A DNA stretch of 49,481 nt from Bacteroidetes bacterium 46-16 (lineage in GTDB: Bacteria > Bacteroidota > Bacteroidia > Chitinophagales > Chitinophagaceae), in the NCBI GenBank assembly GCA_001897835.1, contig MKUN01000032.1, forward strand, positions 1 through 49,481. Reading direction: 5' to 3'. The notes below the pieces were generated by a model. The model had not been told where the DNA came from. It saw nothing but the letters and a program-made list of their open reading frames with translations, and searched no databases. Shown piece by piece: positions 7,351 through 15,918 of this stretch (positions within the stretch are counted from its first letter, which is position 1; every line of letters starts with the position of its first letter). The position numbers were made by a program, and so were the translations under genes.

Positions 7351-9084
7351 TTATTGCCCCATCACCTCATCAAGTGCTCCCTTTACAAAGGTTCCCAGTT
7401 CTTTTATATATGCAGGTGAAAAATCAAATTTTATCCCCGCAGCGGCATAGAGTTCCTTCAGGGTTTTTGTATAGCCCAGGCCCAGGGCATTCATATAATT
7501 GTTCAGGGCCTCTTGCTTGTTGTTCCTGTATTGGCGCCACATAGCTATAGCTCCCAGTTGCGCTATGCCGTATTCTATATAATAGAAAGGCACTTCGAAC
7601 AGGTGCAGTTGTTTTTGCCAGAAGTTTTTCCGGTATTCTTCAAAGCCGCTCCAGTCTGTTATGCCGGTCGAGAATTCATTAAGTATGCTGATCCATTGTT
7701 CCTCGCGTTGCGCAACCGTATGGCCGGGATTAGTATACAGCCAGTGTTGAAATTTATCGATGGTCGCTATCCAGGGCAATACACTGATGATGCGTTCCAT
7801 TTCTTCCAGTTTCGCACGTTGCAGCTCTTTTTTGTCCTTAAAGAAAACATCCCAGTGCTCCATGGAGAATAGCTCCATGCTCATGCTTGCCAGTTCGGCT
7901 ATTTCCATGGGGTATTCTTTAAATGCGCTTAGCGGCAGGTCATGCGACAGGAAGGAATGCACCGCATGCCCGCCCTCATGCATCATGGTTATCACATCAC
8001 CTATAGTACCGGCTGCATTCATGAAGATAAAGGGTACGCCCGTTTCTGCCAGCGGGCAGTTATAGCCACCGGGGGCCTTGCCCTTTCTGCTTTCCAGGTC
8101 CAGTCGCTGCATATCCATCATGATCTCCAGGCATTGACCGAAGTAGGGGCGCAGGTCTTTGAATACTTCTATCGATTTGTCACTGAGTTCTTTGCCGGTT
8201 TCAAAAGGGTGCAGGGGTTCGGTTCCTGCAGGTTCGGCATCTGTGTCCCATGGGCGCATCACGTCCAGCGCCAGTTTTTGTTTCCGGTGTTCCACCAGCA
8301 TTCGTTGCAGGGGCACTATATGTTCCCGCACAGCATCCTGGAAGGCAAAACAGTCTTCCGGTGTATAATCGAACCTTGCCAGTTCCCTGAATTTATAATC
8401 CCTGTAGTTATCAAAACCCGCATTTTTGGCCACTTGTTGCCTGCCAGCCAGCAGCTTGTCAAAGAGCGTATTTAATTCGTCTTTATCCTGCAGCCTTCGT
8501 TCCGCCACCTTTCTGAATACCTTTTCGCGCAGTTCCCGGTCCGGCTTTTGCAAAAACTTTGCCGCCTGCTGAAGGGTGTATTCATTACCGTCCATTTCTA
8601 TCGACATTTTTCCTGATATCGCACCATATTGCTGCGCCAGTACACTCAGTTCTGCTTGTATGGGTATATTCTCTTCGCGGTATAGTTTTATGGCATTGTC
8701 CACACTCCGCAGGTAGGGAAAGTATTGTCCTTTGTCCAGTTCCTGTGTATATGGGTTGTCCAGTAATTTTTTGTTGAGGTCAAAAAAGTAGGGCTTCATC
8801 TTCGGCTCTATCTCCATGCAGAAATAAGTGAACGCATCTTCATATGCTTTATTTGTTGTGTCGCAGGTCATGTTTATCTGGCGCCAGCTTGCATCCTCGC
8901 TGATCACCGCTTCCAGTTCGCTCATGTCTTTCAGCCAGGCTTCCAGTGTGGCCTTGCTTTCTATTTTCCTGTTTTTCAGGTCTTCAAAATAGGGTTGCAG
9001 AGCTTCCCATGTATCCACTTTAAAATCTGCCGGCAAAAAATGCCTTTCTGGTTTACTGATCTTTGCTGTTTCGTTCATGTTCAT
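7351..9084 (-). CDS. M3 family oligoendopeptidase (PepF-like, 577 aa)
   Basis: This is a cytosolic zinc metallopeptidase of the M3 (thimet/oligoendopeptidase F) family, which degrades short peptides. The catalytic HEGGH motif is at residues 369-373 (MMHEGGHAVHSF). The third zinc ligand region follows as EYPMEIAELASMSMELF, and a Tyr/His-rich substrate segment near the C-terminus reads FYYIEYGIAQLGA, as expected for PepF-like enzymes. No signal peptide is present. Length is normal. Two possible starts (residues 1 and 3) are both ATG; the first is listed. The gene stands alone between the comF terminator and a 500-bp spacer. Confidence 0.93.
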   Translation of the reverse strand: MNMNETAKISKPERHFLPADFKVDTWEALQPYFEDLKNRKIESKATLEAWLKDMSELEAVISEDASWRQINMTCDTTNKAYEDAFTYFCMEIEPKMKPYFFDLNKKLLDNPYTQELDKGQYFPYLRSVDNAIKLYREENIPIQAELSVLAQQYGAISGKMSIEMDGNEYTLQQAAKFLQKPDRELREKVFRKVAERRLQDKDELNTLFDKLLAGRQQVAKNAGFDNYRDYKFRELARFDYTPEDCFAFQDAVREHIVPLQRMLVEHRKQKLALDVMRPWDTDAEPAGTEPLHPFETGKELSDKSIEVFKDLRPYFGQCLEIMMDMQRLDLESRKGKAPGGYNCPLAETGVPFIFMNAAGTIGDVITMMHEGGHAVHSFLSHDLPLSAFKEYPMEIAELASMSMELFSMEHWDVFFKDKKELQRAKLEEMERIISVLPWIATIDKFQHWLYTNPGHTVAQREEQWISILNEFSTGITDWSGFEEYRKNFWQKQLHLFEVPFYYIEYGIAQLGAIAMWRQYRNNKQEALNNYMNALGLGYTKTLKELYAAAGIKFDFSPAYIKELGTFVKGALDEVMGQ

Positions 9085-9397
9085 TTCTTAGCTGCTTGAT
9101 AACGGGGCGTAAAATACATTTACTAAGGTTAATACTATCAAAAAATAGCCCAAAACATACAATATAAATTTAATGCCTCAAATTTTTGATGCATTAGCTA
9201 AAACAAAATGTGGATATCTAATCAGTCGATTTATATGAACAAAACAAACATTTGAATAATGAAATTTTTTTTCGAAAATGCTTTGTGCGCTGATAATAAA
9301 CCATTTGATTTTTTATTCGAATATGATTACTATATTATATCTATAAAACACATAGTTCCACGGCTTAAAACCATTTTTTAGATACCCGCCTCTTTGC
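9085..9397. other. AT-rich spacer upstream of the M3 peptidase
   Basis: No frame of credible length or coding character is visible on either strand. Runs of A and T dominate (for example around 9160-9360). The promoter of the M3 peptidase must lie near its left end, but no full TTG-N19-TAnnTTTG match was seen there. The right end leads into the candidate small RNA. Confidence 0.5.
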
Positions 9398-9470
9398 TAC
9401 ATTTGTATCAAGTTGTGAATTTAATGGGTTAGTAAGTAAGAGCCGCCGGATTCCTCCAGTGGCTCTTTTT
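9398..9470 (+). ncRNA. Candidate small RNA with its own promoter box and terminator
   Basis: TACATTTG at 9398-9405 fits the Bacteroidota -7 box; 19 nt upstream is TTT rather than TTG. A 12-bp hairpin with one mismatch and one wobble (arms AGAGCCGCCGGA and TCCAGTGGCTCT, loop TTCC) is followed by TTTTTCTTTCCC. Transcription from about 9411 would give an RNA of about 60 nt. No real reading frame fits inside; the only ATG is followed at once by GGT TAG. radA has its own box downstream. Function is unknown; it could also be the leader of a longer transcript. Confidence 0.5.
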
Positions 9471-9567
9471 CTTTCCCTTAGCTAAGTTATCTGCATAAAT
9501 TATAACGCATCTATATTTAGATATCCACAATTTTCCCGTCCCGGATCTCAAATACAAGATCAGAATT

Positions 9568-9575
9568 TACCTTTA
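9568..9575 (+). promoter_or_regulatory. -7-like box of radA, 4 nt from its ATG
   Basis: TACCTTTA differs from TAnnTTTG by its last base and ends 4 nt before the ATG at 9580. No -33 TTG is visible. Confidence 0.4.
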
Positions 9576-9579
9576 GTGC

Positions 9580-10950
9580 ATGGCCAAAACAAAGTCTGCA
9601 TTTTTTTGCCAGCAATGCGGTTACGAGAGTCCTAAGTGGGCTGGCAAATGTCCTTCATGCGGCACCTGGAATTCTTTTGTTGAGGAGGTGGTGCAGCGCG
9701 ATAACAAAACAAAACCCGAAGATATATGGGAAGATGATAATAAAGAAAAACGCAAAGCACATAAGATAGATGAAGTAATATCGCAGGACGAACAAAGGAT
9801 GCTCTTGCCTGATAGCGAATTGAATCGCGTACTGGGTGGTGGCATGGTGCCCGGTTCTGTTGTACTTATAGCCGGTGAACCCGGTATTGGTAAGTCAACA
9901 TTGTTTTTACAATGTGCATTGCTTTGGAAGAATGTTACAACTTTATATGTCTCGGGTGAGGAAAGTGCGCAGCAAATAAAATTACGTGCGGAGCGTATTG
10001 GTGCCAGCAATAATAATTTATACCTGCTCACCGCTACCGATACGCATACCATTTTCCAGGAAGTAAAAAAAGTGCGCCCGCAGTTATTAATTGTTGATTC
10101 CATACAAACACTGGAATCGCCTTATGTGGAATCTGCAGCAGGCAGTGTATCACAAGTGCGGGAGTGTGCCGCAGAGTTACAGCGTTTTGCCAAGAGCAGT
10201 AATATACCTGTTTGCATCATTGGTCACATCACTAAAGATGGTACTATTGCCGGCCCCAAGATATTGGAGCACATGGTGGATACTGTATTGCAGTTCGAGG
10301 GCGACCGTCATTATGCTTACCGCATACTGCGCACCCTGAAGAATCGCTTTGGCTCTACATCCGAGCTGGGCATTTACGAGATGGTGACCAAAGGTATGCG
10401 CCCGGTCACCAATCCTTCCGAGATATTATTGTCACAGCACGAGGAGCCTTTAAGTGGCATTGCAATAGCGGCCACTATGGAGGGCCTGCGTCCGCTGATG
10501 ATCGAAGTGCAGGCGCTCGTAACACAAGCGGTTTATGGCACACCGCAGCGCACGGTCAGTGGCCTTGATCTGCGCCGTCTGCAGCTATTACTGGCCGTGC
10601 TCGAAAAACGGGGCGGCTTTCATTTTGGCGCAAAAGATGTTTTCGTGAATATCGCAGGCGGTTTAAAAATAGAAGATCCGGCTATAGAGCTTGCCGTGGT
10701 CTGCTCACTCTTATCGTCCTACGAAGACAAAGCCATACCATCCAATATCTGCTTTGTAGGTGAGATAGGCCTCTCCGGTGAGATACGAGCTGTTAATCGC
10801 ATCGACCAGCGCATTGCTGAAGCCGATAAGCTGGGCCTCGATGCCATCTTCATACCCAAAGCTAATGCAAAAGGCCTCGACAAAAAGAATTACACTATTA
10901 AGATACAGACCGTGAATAAGGTGGAGGATGTGTACAGGATGTTGTTTTGA
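9580..10950 (+). CDS. radA: DNA repair protein RadA (456 aa)
   Basis: RadA (Sms) is a RecA-like hexameric helicase that drives branch migration and processes recombination intermediates; it also acts in transformation. The N-terminal zinc finger has Cys10, Cys13, Cys24 and Cys27. Walker A is GEPGIGKST (99-107), Walker B is LLIVDSIQTL, and the RadA-specific motif KNRFG is at 254-258. The C-terminal third is the Lon-like domain without protease function (GLDLRRLQLLLAVLEKRGG, then FVGEIGLSGEIRAV). Length is normal. The lipoprotein gene follows after 16 bases. Confidence 0.97.
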   Translation: MAKTKSAFFCQQCGYESPKWAGKCPSCGTWNSFVEEVVQRDNKTKPEDIWEDDNKEKRKAHKIDEVISQDEQRMLLPDSELNRVLGGGMVPGSVVLIAGEPGIGKSTLFLQCALLWKNVTTLYVSGEESAQQIKLRAERIGASNNNLYLLTATDTHTIFQEVKKVRPQLLIVDSIQTLESPYVESAAGSVSQVRECAAELQRFAKSSNIPVCIIGHITKDGTIAGPKILEHMVDTVLQFEGDRHYAYRILRTLKNRFGSTSELGIYEMVTKGMRPVTNPSEILLSQHEEPLSGIAIAATMEGLRPLMIEVQALVTQAVYGTPQRTVSGLDLRRLQLLLAVLEKRGGFHFGAKDVFVNIAGGLKIEDPAIELAVVCSLLSSYEDKAIPSNICFVGEIGLSGEIRAVNRIDQRIAEADKLGLDAIFIPKANAKGLDKKNYTIKIQTVNKVEDVYRMLF

Positions 10951-10966
10951 TTTTTATCTTTAGGCT

Positions 10967-11407
10967 ATGAGAATCCTGCTCATCGTATTATTATTCACCT
11001 GCTTAAGTGCCTGTAACAAATTCACAAAAAAAACTTGTAGCCGGCCATTTATTTCAGGGGTTAAGATCAGCAATACAGATACTTCATATCAGAAAGTGAT
11101 ATTCTATTCTTATCCAAAGGGAAGTAATTTTTCCGGCGCTCACGGATCCTTTTCCAATATCGATATTATAGACGGACGTGTGAACTTTGATATGGATCCT
11201 GCAAGAGATTGGGAATTAGAAATAAAGCCTAACGGTAAGATATGCCGGATAAAAGAAATAAACATGGAAACGGGTTCTGCACACGTAGAAAATGGCCAGA
11301 TATGCGTTGTAGGCTTTTCGTATACGCTCGATGATACCGCACACCATATTGACGGTTATACTACTGCAGAGATAGACCCGAAAGATTTTTATATACCTAT
11401 CTATTAA
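10967..11407 (+). CDS. Putative lipoprotein (146 aa)
   Basis: A signal peptide with a lipobox (LLFTCLSAC, lipidated Cys16) is followed by a Lys-rich start (NKFTKKTC) and a beta-rich domain with many short Ser/Thr/Asp-rich strands. No known domain was recognised. A plain lysine-rich context after the Cys, without an SDDDD-type export signal, does not clearly point to the cell surface. It starts 16 bases after radA, so it may be read through from that gene. Its function is unknown. Confidence 0.7.
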   Translation: MRILLIVLLFTCLSACNKFTKKTCSRPFISGVKISNTDTSYQKVIFYSYPKGSNFSGAHGSFSNIDIIDGRVNFDMDPARDWELEIKPNGKICRIKEINMETGSAHVENGQICVVGFSYTLDDTAHHIDGYTTAEIDPKDFYIPIY

Positions 11408-11409
11408 GC

Positions 11410-11432
11410 AAAAAATCCCGCCTTGCAGCGGG
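11410..11432 (-). terminator. Terminator of the DUF2795-like gene
   Basis: On the minus strand CCCGC-TGCAAG-GCGGG is followed by ATTTTTTGC. It serves the small minus-strand gene ending at 11457 and lies 3-25 bases past the stop of the convergent lipoprotein gene. Confidence 0.75.
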
Positions 11433-11456
11433 ACTCAAAATTTTCTCTTTTCTTTT

Positions 11457-11678
11457 TTAATACTCATCTTCGTTAAAGAAGAAGTCTTCCTGTGTAGGAT
11501 AGTCGGGCCATATGTCTTCTATGCCTTCATATATTTCCCCTTCGTCGTCCAGCTCCTGCAGGTTTTCTACTACCTCCAGCGGTGCACCCGAACGGATAGC
11601 ATAGTCAATAAGCTCATCTTTTGTGGCAGGCCACGGTGCGTCTTCGAGATGTGATGCTAATTCAAGTGTCCAAAACAT
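11457..11678 (-). CDS. Small acidic protein, DUF2795-like (73 aa)
   Basis: The sequence (FWTLELASHLEDAPWPATKDEL, then YAIRSGAPLEVVENLQEL, DIWPDYPTQEDF and an acidic end NEDEY) matches a small conserved Bacteroidota protein of the DUF2795 type. It is strongly acidic and soluble. The function is not known. A full consensus promoter precedes it and a hairpin terminator follows, so it is a one-gene unit. Family name is from recalled sequence pattern. Confidence 0.8.
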   Translation of the reverse strand: MFWTLELASHLEDAPWPATKDELIDYAIRSGAPLEVVENLQELDDEGEIYEGIEDIWPDYPTQEDFFFNEDEY

Positions 11679-11711
11679 ATTATCAAATTAATTATTATAT
11701 TCGTGATTTCC

Positions 11712-11741
11712 GCAAATGTAAGGTTTCATACAACAATTACA
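11712..11741 (-). promoter_or_regulatory. Consensus promoter of the DUF2795-like gene
   Basis: On the minus strand TTG (11739-11741), an exact 19-nt spacer and TACATTTG (11712-11719) match the consensus. The expected 5' UTR is about 27 nt. Confidence 0.8.
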
Positions 11742-11835
11742 AATTTTCTTATTGCTCCATTTATCCACTTATGTACAATTCCCTGTTTTATACTTCAAAG
11801 TTGGTTATCAGCCCAAATTGAGGCATTTTTACACT

Positions 11836-12525
<690 letters not shown>

Positions 12526-12575
12526 CAATATATCAATAAGTAAAAGAAAGTATTTTAAAGAAAATAGCCAACATC

Positions 12576-12605
12576 TTCTCCTTTATCCTAAAAAGTATAT
12601 TTTTG
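12576..12605 (+). promoter_or_regulatory. Promoter of acpP-fabF-rnc
   Basis: TTC at 12576-12578 (one base from TTG), a 19-nt spacer and TATTTTTG at 12598-12605. The start of acpP is 25 nt downstream of the box. Confidence 0.65.
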
Positions 12606-12630
12606 CACCATAAAATCAAATGCATTAACC

Positions 12631-12867
12631 ATGTCTGAAATTGCAAATCGCGTAAAGAAAATCATTGTGGACAAACTGGGTGTGGATGAGTCTGAAGTTA
12701 CCACGGAAGCTAGTTTTACCAACGACCTGGGTGCTGACTCTCTGGACACAGTGGAATTGATTATGGAATTCGAAAAGGAATTCAATATATCTATCCCCGA
12801 TGAACAAGCTGAGACCATTACTACAGTGGGGCAGGCTATCTCTTATCTGGAAGAACACGTAAAGTAA
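12631..12867 (+). CDS. acpP: Acyl carrier protein AcpP (78 aa)
   Basis: AcpP carries growing acyl chains on a phosphopantetheine arm in fatty acid synthesis. The attachment site is Ser37 in [11 protein letters not shown], followed by the acidic recognition helix ([15 protein letters not shown]). It is acidic and of normal length. It heads an operon with fabF (36 bases on) and rnc, the order usual in this phylum, and has its own promoter. Confidence 0.98.
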   Translation: MSEIANRVKKIIVDKLGVDESEVTTEASFTNDLGADSLDTVELIMEFEKEFNISIPDEQAETITTVGQAISYLEEHVK

Positions 12868-12903
12868 TTTTTTTAGAACTACAACACAGAACCGAATCGT
12901 TTG

Positions 12904-14163
12904 ATGAATTTACCGTATAAACGCGTTGTCGTTACGGGTCTCGGCGCCCTGACGCCAATAGGCAATACCGTACCGGAATATTGGGATGGATTGGTTAATG
13001 GTGTTTCGGGTGCCGACTTCATTAAACAATTCGACATTTCTAAGTTTAAGACCAAGTTCGCCTGCGAGGTGAAAGGGTATAATCCCGAAGATCATTTTGA
13101 ACGTAAGGAAGGCCGCAAGCTCGACCGTTTTTCGCAACTGGCCGTAGTAGCTGCTACCGAAGCTGTTAAAAATGCCCGCCTCGATTCAGACGATATCAAT
13201 AAAGACCGTGTTGGCGTTATCTGGGCATCTGGTATAGGTGGTATGATCACCTTTATCGAAGAGATGACCGCCTTCAACGCAGGCGATGGCACGCCGCGCT
13301 TCAATCCCTTCTTCATACCCAAGCTCATATTGGATATTGCCGCAGGGCATATCTCCATGAAGTATGGCTTCCGTGGTCCCAACTTCGCTACCGTAAGCGC
13401 TTGCGCATCGTCCACCAATGCATTGATAGATGCACTCATGTACATACGCATTGGTAAGGCCGATGTAATTGTTACTGGTGGTTCCGAAGCCGTAATAACG
13501 GAGTCGGGTATAGGTGGTTTCAATGCCATGAAAGCACTTTCCGAGCGCAATGATGATCCCAAAACCGCCAGCCGCCCCTTCGATCTCGATCGTGATGGTT
13601 TTGTGCTGGGCGAGGGTGCAGCTTCAGTGATACTCGAAGAATACGAACATGCTAAAAAGCGTGGCGCAACAATATTGGCCGAGTTAGTTGGCGGCGGCAT
13701 GAGTGCCGATGCCTACCACCTAACAGCCCCGCACCCCGAAGGCCTGGGCGTTATCAATGTAATGAACAATGCCCTCGAAGATGCCGGTATGAAACCAGAA
13801 GAAATTGATTACATCAATGTGCATGGTACATCTACACCATTGGGCGACGTTGCAGAGTTGACAGCTATACAAAAGGTTTTTGGCGATCATGCCTACAAGC
13901 TCAATATCAGCTCTACCAAATCTATGACCGGTCACCTGCTGGGTGGCGCAGGGGCTATAGAGGCGGTGGCCAGCATCCTCGCTGTAATGAATGATACGGT
14001 TCCTCCTACCATCAATCACTTTACCGACGATCCTGCCATTGATCCTAAGTTGAACCTCACCTTTCATAAGGCCCAAAAGCGTCCGATCCGCGCAGCCTTA
14101 AGTAATACTTTTGGTTTCGGTGGTCACAATGCTTCAGTGATATTCAAAAAATTCGAAGAATAA
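12904..14163 (+). CDS. fabF: Beta-ketoacyl-ACP synthase II FabF (419 aa)
   Basis: FabF condenses malonyl-ACP with acyl-ACP to lengthen fatty acids. The catalytic triad is visible as Cys167 (VSACASSTNA), His307 (NVHGTSTPLGD) and His344 (MTGHLLGGAG), each four residues above the E. coli FabF numbers. The gatekeeper-region glycine stretch FGFGGHN is near the end. The frame extends one codon upstream to a TTG at 12901; the adjacent ATG at 12904 is the better start. It ends 2 bases before rnc, so the genes are translationally close-packed. Confidence 0.98.
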   Translation: MNLPYKRVVVTGLGALTPIGNTVPEYWDGLVNGVSGADFIKQFDISKFKTKFACEVKGYNPEDHFERKEGRKLDRFSQLAVVAATEAVKNARLDSDDINKDRVGVIWASGIGGMITFIEEMTAFNAGDGTPRFNPFFIPKLILDIAAGHISMKYGFRGPNFATVSACASSTNALIDALMYIRIGKADVIVTGGSEAVITESGIGGFNAMKALSERNDDPKTASRPFDLDRDGFVLGEGAASVILEEYEHAKKRGATILAELVGGGMSADAYHLTAPHPEGLGVINVMNNALEDAGMKPEEIDYINVHGTSTPLGDVAELTAIQKVFGDHAYKLNISSTKSMTGHLLGGAGAIEAVASILAVMNDTVPPTINHFTDDPAIDPKLNLTFHKAQKRPIRAALSNTFGFGGHNASVIFKKFEE

Positions 14164-14165
14164 TT

Positions 14166-14882
14166 TTGCGTTGGTTTTCGTCACGCATCTTACGCCTTTT
14201 TTCACCCAACAAGCAGCTATTATCGCAGCTTGAGCATCTTTTAGGCTTTACGCCACGTCATTTGCCCGTTTACCAGATGGCTTTAATGCACCGTTCTAAG
14301 ATCGAAGAACTGGAGCAGAATAATGAGCGTCTTGAATTCCTCGGCGATGCAGTGCTGGGTGCCATAGTTGCCGAATACCTTTTTAAAAAATACCCTTACC
14401 AGACCGAAGGCTACCTTACCGAGATGCGCTCCCGCATCGTGCGCCGGGAGACTATGAATAATGTGGCCCTGCGTATGGGCCTGCAAAAAATGGTACAATA
14501 CAACCAGAACGACCGGGGCCTTAGCCGCAGCCACATTTTTGGCAATGCGCTTGAAGCCTTGATCGGGGCCGTATACCTCGACCAGGGATTCATTAAAACG
14601 CGGCAGTTCATCATAAAGCAGATCATTCGCCCCTATATTGATATCGAGACAATGGAAAGTACCGATACCAATTATAAGAACAAACTGCTTAGCTGGTCGC
14701 AGCGCAACAACCGCATCCTCACCTTCGATACGCTTGAGGAAAAAGTAGAAGGCTCGAGAAAGTTATTTACCATCGGTGTTTCGCTCGAGGGTGAATTAGT
14801 GGCCAGTGGCACAGGATTCAGTAAAAAAGAAGCTGGCCAGGTTGCTGCACAAAAAGCTATAGAGGTCTTAGCCATCTCTTAG
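14166..14882 (+). CDS. rnc: Ribonuclease III (238 aa, TTG start)
   Basis: RNase III cuts double-stranded RNA and matures rRNA. The signature NERLEFLGDAVLG starts at residue 53 and carries the catalytic acidic residues; the second acidic cluster is FGNALEALIGAVYLDQG. A C-terminal double-stranded-RNA-binding domain (from about 165) ends in FSKKEAGQVAAQKAIEVL. No ATG exists upstream of MALMHRS, which lies too deep in the domain, so the TTG at 14166, two bases after the fabF stop, is the likely start. Its last 4 bases overlap the converging membrane-protein gene. Confidence 0.95.
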   Translation: MRWFSSRILRLFSPNKQLLSQLEHLLGFTPRHLPVYQMALMHRSKIEELEQNNERLEFLGDAVLGAIVAEYLFKKYPYQTEGYLTEMRSRIVRRETMNNVALRMGLQKMVQYNQNDRGLSRSHIFGNALEALIGAVYLDQGFIKTRQFIIKQIIRPYIDIETMESTDTNYKNKLLSWSQRNNRILTFDTLEEKVEGSRKLFTIGVSLEGELVASGTGFSKKEAGQVAAQKAIEVLAIS

Positions 14883-15238
14883 TTCTTGGCCTCGTCATCA
14901 CTTTCTTCCACATGCAAACGGTGATACAGCCTGTGGGCCATTGGGGCTAGTATGATACCTATATTGGTAATGAAGGCCACACCGCTGAACAGGGCATAAA
15001 ATGAAGAGAATAATTTTCCCCCTACCGATTTTATTGTTACCACCGGCCCCATACCGCTTAGTATCATAGAGGCATTATGCAGTGCATCTATCCACGCAAT
15101 ATTGTCTGTGTAATGATAGCCAAATATACCGATGCACAGGCAGATCCCCAGCAGGCCGCAAGCTACCATTAAGTTCCAGAGCATCCGCTTGTAAAACACG
15201 CTTACCGGTGCCAGCTCATCATGCTTACCTTCGTACAT
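14879..15238 (-). CDS. Two-helix membrane protein resembling an ion-channel pore (119 aa)
   Basis: Two long hydrophobic helices (about residues 18-40 and 68-95) flank a segment that reads ALHNASMILSGMGP and then GGKLFSSFYALFSGVAF. The order helix - amphipathic pore-like helix - filter - helix, and the G-x-LF-x-x-FYALFSG segment, resemble two-helix potassium channels (Ion_trans_2). The potassium filter T-x-GYG is not there; SGMGP stands in its place. The frame continues upstream to 15349 but the ATG at 15236-15238 gives a sensible N-terminus. It follows paaD by 34 bases, so it may be read with it. Transport function is unproven. Confidence 0.65.
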   Translation of the reverse strand: MYEGKHDELAPVSVFYKRMLWNLMVACGLLGICLCIGIFGYHYTDNIAWIDALHNASMILSGMGPVVTIKSVGGKLFSSFYALFSGVAFITNIGIILAPMAHRLYHRLHVEESDDEAKN

Positions 15239-15272
15239 TTTTTGATTTTTTGCCTTCTGGTATTTTGAATTA

Positions 15273-15779
15273 TTAATGGCACTTGAAATGTTCAAAAGGC
15301 TCATGGCATACTTTGCACTTATATAGTGCTTTACAGGAGGTAGGGCCAAACTGGCTCACCAGCTCCGTGTCTTCAGCACCGCAGCGTGGGCATACAACGA
15401 TGTCTTCTTCAAACAAGCCCAATTTATTTTCGCTCTTTCTGCCGGGGGGGGCTATGCCATATTCCCTGAGCTTCCTTTTCCCTTCCTCACTCATCCAGTC
15501 GGTGGTCCAGGCGGGGCTTAACCGGTTCTCGATATTCACTTTTTCTATACCGTGGCTCAGCAGTGCCATCCTTATACCGATAGCGATCACATCCATTGCA
15601 GGGCAGCCGCTATAGGTGGGCGTTATGGTTATAGTGGCCTCCTGCCCGCCAGTACCGGTTTCATTAAGTGTTACATCACGTACTATACCCAGGTCCAGTA
15701 TATTCAGTACCGGCACTTCCGGGTCGCTTACCGTTTCCAGCCATTTATATATCGCTTGTTCACCGTTGTCCTGCTTCAT
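15273..15779 (-). CDS. paaD: PaaD, assembly protein of phenylacetyl-CoA epoxidase (168 aa)
   Basis: PaaD is the MIP18-like (DUF59) factor needed to mature the PaaABCE epoxidase. The N-terminal domain shows SDPEVPVLNILDLGIVRDV and the TYSGCPAMD motif with its conserved Cys. The C-terminal part is a zinc ribbon (CPRCG ... CKALYKCKVC). The paaABC genes lie upstream on the same strand, but two glycosyltransferase-type genes and a weak terminator stand between, so paaD probably has its own promoter (TAATTTTG on the minus strand at 15795-15802). Length is normal for the family. Confidence 0.95.
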   Translation of the reverse strand: MKQDNGEQAIYKWLETVSDPEVPVLNILDLGIVRDVTLNETGTGGQEATITITPTYSGCPAMDVIAIGIRMALLSHGIEKVNIENRLSPAWTTDWMSEEGKRKLREYGIAPPGRKSENKLGLFEEDIVVCPRCGAEDTELVSQFGPTSCKALYKCKVCHEPFEHFKCH

Positions 15780-15794
15780 ACACTATTTGTACAT

Positions 15795-15802
15795 CAAAAT
15801 TA
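15795..15802 (-). promoter_or_regulatory. Possible -7 box of paaD
   Basis: TAATTTTG on the minus strand, 15 nt before the ATG of paaD. No TTG is visible 19 nt upstream, so this is tentative. Confidence 0.4.
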
Positions 15803-15853
15803 TTGAATTTCTACAGCTTAATTGGATATAAGATGGGTTCTTGCTCGTGCATG

Positions 15854-15885
15854 TTCAAAAATCAGCTTAGAATATTTGCTAAGCT
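15854..15885 (-). terminator. Weak terminator after the membrane glycosyltransferase gene
   Basis: On the minus strand AGCTTAG and CTAAGCT pair around an 8-nt loop and are followed by GATTTTTG. It would separate the upstream paaABC-glycosyltransferase transcript from paaD. Confidence 0.55.
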
Positions 15886-15918
15886 TCTGTACCATTTCTG
15901 CAAGGGCACTCTAATATA

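Noticed and set aside
7942-8475. 177-codon plus-strand frame opposite the M3 peptidase
   Set aside because: The minus strand carries the complete peptidase with HEGGH; the opposite frame has no recognisable features.
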